Part shown: positions 56,543 through 64,000 of the stretch, in pieces
Layout: every line of letters begins with the position of its first letter
How positions within the stretch are numbered: the first letter of the stretch is position 1
Source of the DNA: Kingdonia uniflora
Lineage: Eukaryota; Streptophyta; Magnoliopsida; Ranunculales; Circaeasteraceae
NCBI GenBank assembly: GCA_014058105.1
Contig: JACGCM010001272.1
Span: 434,001 to 498,000 of the forward strand
Direction: 5' to 3'
Length of the DNA stretch: 64,000 nucleotides
Program-made: the position numbers and the translations under genes
Notes under the pieces: model-generated
Told to the model about the DNA's origin: nothing
The model's input: only the letters and a program-made list of their open reading frames with translations
The model's database searches: none

Positions 56543-56800
56543 TATAAATAGGGTATTATGGAAGGGGGGATGATGGTGGTTTGTCGAGAGATGCTGCCCT
56601 AAGTGTGGTCTATGGCATTTTATGGGGTTGAAGACAATGATCATACTGAAGGAAAAATCTGGTGCAAACCGATTGATGTGAAGCCGGCATGTGATCATAG
56701 CATATTGTTGGGGTGGGGACAAGGTCAGAAAAGAGACGATGTGTGTCTGGTGGAAACAATGGTATCATCATGCGGTGGTGAAGGTAATGAATGGCATTAG
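56543..56800 (+). other. Candidate third antisense unit: TATA box plus small ORF in Tat-3
   Basis: TATAAATA at 56543-56550, then an open frame from ATG 56612 to TAG 56800 (62 codons) with GKIWCKPIDVKPACDHS and four Cys. No counterpart was found in Tat-1 or Tat-4, so support is weak. Confidence 0.25.
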
Positions 56801-57414
56801 TTTAGGGGAGAAGGGATAACTGCTTGCGTTGATTATGAAGATTTGAAGGGTAGATGGGAGTCCTGGGATTTTGCCGAACGTTTGAGTTTTCTTGTAATTT
56901 TTTACTATTTATTTTTTGCTGGAGCATCTCTTAGAAGTTCAGTGACTTAAGATTCATTGAGCTCCAAAGACTAAAAAGAGATTTTAATGTTAGATTCTAG
57001 TGAAAATAAAATAGAGTAATTAGTTATGTAAGTCGAATGTAATAATAGAATGTAACTTGATATAATGTAATCAATGGATGAAAGTGTCAAACGTAAGAAA
57101 TGACAAGTAGTCGAATAGGATAGATGTCGAATGTAAGAAATACAATATAAGATAGATATCGAATGTAATAAACAGTTTATTTAAAGAAATAAATAATTTT
57201 GTCGAAGTTAGTTTTAGAATGTGTATTGTGTATTAATTACTTTGTAATATAAGTACAGTCGAAGATGTTTGTGTCGAGTTTTTGTTTGTGTATAAAGTCG
57301 AAGATAGTTAACTGTGTGGGGTCAGGAATTGATTTCGAGGGTGATTAATGGGCCTTGAAAATGGTAGAGTTCCATGGCAGAGTAAATACAGGTAGTTTAA
57401 GCTGGACTGGAGGG

Positions 57415-57422
57415 GGTATAAA
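57415..57422 (+). promoter_or_regulatory. TATA box upstream of Tat-3 aORF-s
   Basis: TATAAATA in a GGGGG...AAG context, 45 bp before the ATG at 57461, antisense to the element. Confidence 0.55.
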
Positions 57423-57460
57423 TAAGTCTTGGTATTGTAGAGGTGAGGTATTCATGCAAG

Positions 57461-57652
57461 ATGGTGAAGACGAGAGCTCAGGCTCGAGATGGTGTGTTCA
57501 AACGTGTGCGGGCAATATACTGGGTAATGTACACACGATATTTTGGATCTTAGAACTGTGATTTATATCTAGAAGATTCGGAGGAGCCTGATTACGAAGG
57601 TATGAGTGAACCAGAAGCAAAGGAGGCTGAGGAGGACTTCGAGTTCGTATAA
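57461..57652 (+). pseudogene. Small antisense ORF (aORF-s) of Tat-3
   Basis: MVKTRAQARDG at 57461, then TRYFGS, a TAG at codon 31, and in the same frame EEPDYEGMSEPEAKEAEEDF to TAA at 57650. Beyond the TAA the frame stays open for about 45 codons and resembles the hydrophobic C-terminal part of the Tat-1 copy. The blocks TR-x-QA, YFG, P-x-(F/Y)-x-GMS, E-x-x-EAE-x-D(F/Y) are shared with Tat-1. Unknown function. Confidence 0.6.
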
Positions 57653-58249
57653 GATTGTAGTTTTGGCATTCTCCTGAACTCTATGGCAGAATGTGGACTT
57701 AAGCAAAGTTGCTGCTTAAGAGGGAAGATGAAGCTACAACGAGGGGTTTATGAAGTTATTGTGGATTGCGAATGGAATGTAACTTTGTATTGATGTTTAG
57801 TCGAATGAATGAATGTGTAGCAGTTGTCGAATGGAATATGTACTTGTAAATTTTTGGGAATGGTAAAATGTGTTTAAATTGTTATCGAAGATAAGGATAT
57901 TTGTTATTTTGTCGAATATAATTCTAAAAATATAGGAATTGGAGGTACAATAGAAAATAAGGAAATTAAGATGAAAAGTGATTATGGCAAGATGTTTTCC
58001 TTTAGGTGATGGTATAAAATAGATGGAAATCAATGTAAATTATCTATTGGAGAAGATAGGTCATGCTGTGGTGGGTATGAATGTATTCGAAGTAACTCTT
58101 TGAGATATTCAAGCATTGGGGAATGAATGCAGAGGTTTATTAAGGGTGAGAAGGCTAAGTGTCAAAGGAGTCAAGAAACGACGCATGAGGCATTATGTTC
58201 GAAGAACTGAACGGTCGCGAAATGGTATAGTGAACAGTTACGTGGGGTT

Positions 58250-58433
58250 TATAAATAGGTAAGAGGTAACTGACTGTTCATACTTTTAAAAAATGGATTT
58301 TTTTTTGTGAGTGTGAAGTGTTGTTGCTCATCGTTCGATTGGTTCGATACGAATGCGAAGGAGGAGATTTGCATGTTGATCGAAAGGGCCAAGCGAGTGA
58401 AGGAGAGGGATACGAAAGCAGCGCATAAACAAG
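58250..58433 (+). promoter_or_regulatory. TATA box and leader exon of Tat-3 aORF-L
   Basis: TATAAATA at 58250-58257 and a leader to the donor GTTAGTAATT at 58434. The intron would run to 59119, followed 10 bp later by the ATG of aORF-L at 59130. Tat-1 has the same layout with a shorter intron. Confidence 0.45.
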
Positions 58434-59129
58434 GTTAGTAATTTTCATTTGTAATGTATGTTATCGTGAATGTTTCTGTAAGTGATTGATAGATGAATTG
58501 GATTAACTAAAGGGGATTGAGTTGAAAGCGAATGGTGTCGAAAATAGGAGATAAGCGCGATTAAGGTTTAATTAAATGTTTTCATAAATTTTGATTGCAA
58601 TCATTTTTGAGGTGGAGGTTGAACAGGTGGGCGGCTACTGGCTCTGTGATCACGGTGCGTTGGGTGGGAAGTTGTTTTGAGGCGGCGAGATTGCTGGAAA
58701 TTATTTTGATGTTGGGATTTGGGCAGATTTTTTACCAGAGAAGGGGAATTCCCAAATTTTGAATGACAGTGTTTTGGTAGGAAAAAGGTGAAGCATCTTC
58801 GAGAAACTATTGGGATTCCTAAAATTCAACCAGAATGAAAAACTGAGTAAAATTTGTATCGAAGATTATATGTTAAAATAAAAGTCATCGAGTATTGAGT
58901 AATGCGTTAGTGCAACGAAGATAGAGATATTAATTAACGTTAGTGTATCGAGAACTGAATAAACAATATAATATGATAGTAGTAGACAATAAAGTTAATG
59001 ATGTGTTGGAGAGGGAACTCAACAACGATATGATTATGAATATATGAAAGTATGAACTTATATACGTATCACATATGAAAGATACTAACTGTGGTAAAAA
59101 TATGGAATCTGATTGACAGGTTCTTTAAA

Positions 59130-61368
59130 ATGGCTGAATTAACTCTAAATGATGAGAAAGATATATATGCGAATCTCGTAGATATAGAGCCCTTGATGAT
59201 TGATGTGAGGACCTATGTGCAACAATTGGGAGGAAGGTATAGGGTAGGGTCTAGTAGTATAGATACAGGTAGTATCGAGCAATTTAGAGTGGTACCTAGT
59301 GTTGTCGATCTTTTGAAAGAGGAAGCCATGGAGACGGATGTGGATCACGAGCCCCAAGCAAGTGGTCGAGAAGGTAGTGGGGATGGGGAAGAAGAGGTGG
59401 AGGAGGGTGAGGAAGCATGCTATGGAGAGGGTCAAGAGACCAAAGAGATTGTAGACTTCAAGAAGAGATATGGTATTTTGGGGGATATAAGGTTAAAGGA
59501 GTACCAGTATGAAATGATCAACCATAAAATACCCTTGAATGGTATTCTGGTACATCGAGAACAAATAAAGAAAGGGTTGAAGCATCCCCTTAGAGCGGAC
59601 CAGAAAAAATTGATAAATTTCTTTAATGTAGCTCCGGGCCAGTTCAATCTGAATGTATATATTCTTTTTAGGGTATGTGGGGCAATAAATGGTCGACTGA
59701 AGGCCAGAGGAGAGGAGTTAATAACTGTTGATGACTTGTATGTATACTGCACATTGAAGACAAACCCAAAACTAAAAGGTATCGATACTTGGCGAAGTTT
59801 TTGAAGAGGCTGATGTTTTACGACATGGTGTCAACCGGAGGTTGATACACTGATGAACGTCTATTGGTGTCTGGGAATTATGAGTTTGACAAAAAAGACC
59901 CTGGGGAGGCTTTAAAAAGGAAAACATTTCATCTTGGTCTATGGCTAGGTAACGTAAGTGGTTAAGTTCGATGTAAATTTTGAGTTAGATTTGTGTTGGT
60001 AATCTAGTGTTGTTACTCTGTTTTGCAGCTTTGAAGGAGAGCGGGAAGAAAACGGAAGTAGATGAGAAGTTGTATAAGATAAGAGAATGATTTTTTGGTT
60101 GAATCAATAACTTAGCTATCGACCAAGATTGTTTGAGTACGTTCTTTCAAGAAGCAGGGCTAAAAAGGTCTAGGGCAAAAGGTTCAGAGGTGTCTGTCAT
60201 CGATGGAAGAATGTCGGCAAAAATAAGAGAGCTACAGATGGAAGTTTGCCATTTGAAAATCCCAACTTGGCAGGGTACAACACTGATACTAAGATAGATG
60301 CTATGCTGGGGGAGTCTTTCAGAATGAATAAGAAGAAAAGAAAGGCGAGCTCAGAAGTACCTCTATTGCTTAACCCTAAAAGGACTACTCGACAATCATC
60401 AGCAGAGGGGGTCGAAGGTACTGCCAAACTAATTGTTGTGTGTGGTGGGTTACCTCTACGAAGTTCAAGCAGTGTGCTCCCGAAGAAGATGGCTGGTGGT
60501 GGGACGTCGAAGAAGAAATTTGTTGAGGAGTCGGAGACAGAAGTGCAAAAGACCATGGAATCGTATACTACTGGGACTGATGAACTGAAGACTGAGATGG
60601 AAGATTGTATGGTAGGAATTGATAGCTTGAATACATTTTTGAGTGAGGGTCAAAGGAACTTGTTGAAGGTGAGAGAATTTAATGCTTTTATTTGAATGAA
60701 AAGTCTGTTAGGTCACTCGAATACTTTTTATATGAATTTCATGCAAATTAAGAAGTTGACGGGTGAAGCTATGGGCGAGTTGTGGGCAGTAGTGAATTGG
60801 CGAACCAAGTAGTGGCTTACAAGAATATAGAGAAGGAGTTGAGCGTTGAGAATGCTGATATGAATACAACGCTGAACAGGTACAAACTGGAAGTAAAGAA
60901 GGCGGCACTGGCAGAAGTGAAGAAAGTGTTGGAAAAAGAGAAAAAAGAGGCTTTGGAGTTGCAGAAAGCCACTTATGAAATAGATGTTAGAGATCAAGTT
61001 GTCGATGCTCGCAGAGCAATGGAGCTAGAGTAGGGCAAACTGCTCAATGAGGTGAAAGCTCGGATGAATGTAGAGAAATTGGATAAGTGTAAGGAAGTGA
61101 GGATGCACTTTGTAGGTCATTTTGAGGATGCAGAAGAAATGAAAAATATTACAAGAGACTTGTTAAAGCTGGTGGTATTGCGTACGATGACAGCTGAGAT
61201 GATGATATACCCCAGACTCCTGATGTGCATGGAATAGTTGAAGTGATCGAAGAGGAAGTGATGATGGAGGTCGACAGTCCTCGTCCTAGGGAGGAAGTAG
61301 ATGTACAAGTACCCGAAGGAGCCTTAAATAAAGAAAAATCTCCCTCTAAAATGTTAAATCTTGTTTAA
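59130..61368 (+). pseudogene. Long antisense ORF (aORF-L) of Tat-3
   Basis: Starts [11 protein letters not shown]. It is open to 59804 (225 residues) with an acidic segment [11 protein letters not shown], then [20 protein letters not shown] and the conserved [14 protein letters not shown]...PGQFNLN...RVCGAING (Transposase_28-like). After a stop it continues to a GT donor near 59949, with exon resumption at about 60030. Further parts are 60246-60695 (basic, KKKRKASSEVPLL), 60782-61033 and about 61052-61368, largely coiled coil ([19 protein letters not shown]). The end is KMLNLV then TAA. Stops and frame changes at 59803, 60090 and after 60690 show decay. It is opposite to the element's own transcription. 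Confidence 0.65.
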
Positions 61369-61832
61369 ATTATGTGGTGTTAAGTGAAAGTATGTAACAA
61401 ATGGTCAGTGGGATCGAAGCAATTTTAATTTTGTGTGTGTGAAGAATATTTGGTTTGTTGTTATAAAATTTTGATAAATAATTATTGCGCATGTGGTTTG
61501 TAAATAAGTTTAGTAGATTTGATAAAGTGATTGTATCGAATGTGATAATAGATTCGAACAGATAGGTAAGGAACACTTGCATGCATGATATAGGAAAGAT
61601 GGCCAAGAAATGGCAAGTAATGAGTACCAGATGCATATCCTGAGATGGTTATCTGGATTTTGATGTAAGAAGAACAAGAGCTCAGAAGAGGTTATCCGAT
61701 AAGTAAAAAATGCAAAGTAGAATATCCTGCAATTGGATATTTGTTCGCGTAAAATTGAATAATATGTGTTAGGTATACTTGTAGAAGTAAGGACCTATGA
61801 ACAAATCAAGATAGTAAGGAATTTTTTTGTCT

Positions 61833-62004
61833 CATGCATACTTGATAAGTATTGATCGAGATCAGATCGAAATAGTAAAGATATCGTTTGTCGGATGCAT
61901 ACTTGATAAGTATAGATCGAGAGAAAATCGAAGTAGTAAAGATATCATTTGTCTGATAGATACTTGATAAGTATAGATCGAGATCAAATCGAAGTAGTAA
62001 AGAA
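61833..62004 (-). repeat. Tandem repeats of Tat-3
   Basis: Three units of about 60 bp with ATACTTGATAAGTAT and GATCGAGA...ATCGAAGTAGTAAAGA. They are the reverse complement of the Tat-2 array type (ATCCATACTTGATAAGTAT, CTTTACTA). They sit between the integrase end and the antisense ORF end. Confidence 0.88.
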
Positions 62005-62199
62005 GACAATTGATGAGAAAAAATTATTTATTTGATTTGAAGAAAACGGTTGCAGTGTCTCATCTATAAAATAGTTTTAACTGAGCGGTGTTCCATGAAT
62101 ATTTGAGCTGGACTTTGTTTTTAGTCATTAACCAATAAGTTCTGCTATCTGTCTTTTTGCTTACAATATAGGGCCCTTCCCAATTTTCTGATAACTTTC

Positions 62200-63300
62200 T
62201 AGAATATTTAGGTCGAGTACTATCTTGGATCCGTCGTAGAATAAGGTCTCCAATACCAAACTTCCATTTTCAAACTTTTTTGTTGTATGCTTTTTTCAAT
62301 GTATCATGATATCGTCCCTGATTGACACTGGCCTTGTCTTGAGTTTTTTCGATACAATTGAGGTTGCAAAGTAGACCGAGTTCATTGTCCTCATCTGAGT
62401 TTTTTTGTCGAGTGCTGGGTAAATCGAGGTCTGAGGGTATGACTGTTTCGCTACCAAAAGCCATCATGAATGGATTACAACCTATTAAAACTCGAGGAGT
62501 GGTACGGTAGGCCCACATAATACTAAGTCGTTCATCCACCCATCTGCCTTTATTATCGTCGAGGCACTTGCGTAAACCAGATTTGATGCTCTTGTTGATG
62601 GCTTTGGCTTGTCCGTTGCCTTGAGGATAATATGTTGTGGAAGTCGTTAAATGAATCTTGTATTTATGGAGGAATGCAAGTACTTTAACACTGATGAACA
62701 GTTTTCCATTATCAGAGCGTATCACGTGTCGACAACCAAACCTGATAATGATATACTCCCACAAAAATTTGATGACCTCATTCTCATCAGTATGGCAAAT
62801 AGGAATTGCTTCGACCCACTTGGTAAAGTAATCAGTAGTGACTAAAACAAACCTTCTGTTTCCCGATACTGGATGAAACGGGCCAATGATGTTAAGTCCC
62901 CATCGTTTGAATGGCCAGAGGAGATTGCTAGCGTGCAAGTTGAGTGCTGGACTTTTGATGTCTTGAACGTGGATTTGGCATTTGTAGCATTTACGGAAAA
63001 AGTCTTCGCAGTCTTGTCTCATCTTGGACCCATATAAACCTTATGTTAAGGTGCGTTGGGCTAGCGATCTTCCAGAAACATGTGCGCCACAGATGCCATC
63101 GTGAAGCTCTTGTATTATGATTTGAGCCTGTTTCTATGAGATGCATTCAATAAGTGGTCCTCCCCCAATGAGTCGATATAAGAGTTTATTTTGAACGGTG
63201 AATCTGGGGCATTTGGCCAATAGGGATCAGGGTTCTTCTTTGTTATTAGGGAGGATGTTGAAGTTGAGGTAAACATAAAATAAAGTTCTCCAGTCTTCAG
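62200..63300 (-). pseudogene. Tat-3 integrase
   Basis: An uninterrupted 250-codon stretch (63022-62270) covers KCYKCQIH, WGLNIIGPFHP, VTTDYFTKWVEAIP, VIRSDNGKLF, NGQAKAINKS and TTPRVLIGCNPFMMAFGSE. The first catalytic Asp is Asn (GLNIIG) and the third catalytic Glu of NGQAEA is Lys, so the enzyme is inactive although the frame is open. Upstream zinc region (63300-63030) and C-terminal domain (62270-62200) are frame-shifted. Confidence 0.9.
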
Positions 63301-63389
63301 GGTCGTTATTTTCTGTAATAGTTATCTGGAGTGTTGACAGGATATTGAGGCTAGAATGCTCGATGATCTCGATTTCCAAAGATCTTTTT

Positions 63390-64000
63390 TACTGTCTCCC
63401 AGTATGGCAGCGATATAAGCTAACGCATCGACATGACGATTTTCTTATCGAGGTAGATAAGATATTGTTGGATGTTTGAATTTTTTCATCTTTTCTTCGA
63501 CCAAAGCTGCTTAATAAACCATTTTCTCGGTTGTCTTGAAAGTTTTGTTATAATGATTTGCCATGGGTAAAGAGTCGACATATACTGCTAATTCTGCAGC
63601 TCCGAAATTAAGTACAAGATCGAGAGCATGTAAGATTCCTTTGATGTTGAGTTTGATAGCGTTCTCGATGCGATGATTGGAAGACGTAACAAGGACTATG
63701 GAAATTCCAGATCCTTGTGGTCCTACTGACCCATCTGTAAAAAGTTGCCAACCTGAGCTTTTGGACTAGGTGTTTAGTTCTGCAATTGAGTTATCTGTGA
63801 AAATTTCTTCAAGTTCTTCCCAATTGGGGTCTTTGATTGGAAAATCTTTCAAAAAGTCAGCCACTACTTGTCCCTTGATGGCGATTTAAGGTTCAAAGGA
63901 AATATCATATTCTCCAAGAAAACTAGACCATTACTAGATTCTGTGAGATTTCTCTTTTTTGGGGAGTACTAGTTTGAGAGGGTACTTGGTAATGATTTTG
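63390..64000 (-). pseudogene. Tat-3 second RNase H and end of first RNase H
   Basis: Reverse-strand frames give the end of RNase H (KYPLKLVLPKKEK near 63960) and the spacer FLGEYDISFE...DFLKDFPIKDPNWEELEE. The aRNH follows with LFTDGSVGPQGSGISIV, HALDLVL, YVDSLPMANHYNKTF and HVDALAYIAA. It aligns closely with Tat-2 43390-43980. Confidence 0.8.

Larger units (their letters stand above)
55870..64000 (-). mobile_element. Tat-3: Ty3/gypsy Tat-type retrotransposon, continues past the window
   Basis: Minus strand. From the right edge: end of RNase H (63900-64000), second RNase H (about 63800-63390), integrase (about 63300-62200), tandem repeats (61833-62004), antisense ORF block on plus (57461-61368), polypurine tract and 3' LTR (56359-55870). 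More than 8 kb of it is visible and at least gag, protease and most of RT lie outside. It is the most complete Tat copy of the window. Confidence 0.88.

Noticed and set aside
1..64000. Endogenous pararetrovirus or other integrated virus
   Set aside because: All reverse-transcriptase regions have LTRs, TSDs or integrase and match copia, gypsy or LINE types. No movement-protein or coat-like ORF was seen.
1..64000. tRNA or rRNA genes
   Set aside because: No cloverleaf-type A/B box pair or conserved rRNA block was noticed by eye; only primer-binding sites complementary to tRNAs were found. A tRNAscan run would settle it.

Overview
The window is nuclear DNA of a flowering plant, almost certainly a eudicot. 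It has spliced genes with GT-AG introns, two proteins closely resembling Arabidopsis proteins, and a background dominated by plant transposable-element families. It is about 64 kb of transposon-rich chromatin with one well-preserved gene island. The species cannot be fixed from the sequence alone.

Layout. 1-5933: 3' part of a Ty3/gypsy (Tat-type) retrotransposon, 'Tat-1', with antisense ORFs and a 3' LTR. 6236-11864: full-length Ty1/copia element 'Copia-1' with TSD GTAGA, inserted into an unidentified ORF. About 12590-17330: minus-strand L1-like LINE, split by a 2.26 kb nested LTR element (14789-17051, TSD CATTT). 18798-24404: the gene island, with a PPR gene like EMB1417/At4g21190 (minus) head-to-head with a gene like At3g49140 (plus), their start codons separated by 209 bp. 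25746-27757: decayed plant-mobile-domain (PMD) gene. 28345-29590: PIF/Harbinger ORF1 remnant. About 29600-31203: 3' remnant of a Tat element, 'Tat-4'. About 32105-35735: PIF/Harbinger element with ORF1 and transposase. 36640-37905: second PMD pseudogene. 38419-39850: BAHD acyltransferase pseudogene. 39896-45672: 'Tat-2', with 5' LTR, gag, pol and tandem repeats but no 3' end. 46963-49727: a TG...CA unit of 2.77 kb, probably a solo LTR, TSD CTTTC. 49787-53715: 'Copia-2', TSD CGATA. 55870-64000: minus-strand 'Tat-3', running off the right edge.

Most intriguing observation. Tat-1 and Tat-3 are mirror images of each other. Each has, between pol (not visible for Tat-1) and the 3' LTR, antisense transcription-unit candidates with their own TATA boxes. 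One is a long ORF with a leader intron and a domain resembling the plant 'putative gypsy type transposon' family. The other is a small ORF starting M-x-(K/T)-T-R-x-Q that I can also recognise in the degraded Tat-4 remnant. Three independent copies share the start motif, a central acidic motif and an upstream TATA box, which argues that this small antisense ORF was a real functional part of the element. Arrays of about 60 bp repeats carrying a short palindrome lie between integrase and the antisense unit.

Only the two genes at 18.8-24.4 kb look intact. All element coding regions carry stops, frameshifts or deletions, so current mobility from this locus is unlikely without help in trans.
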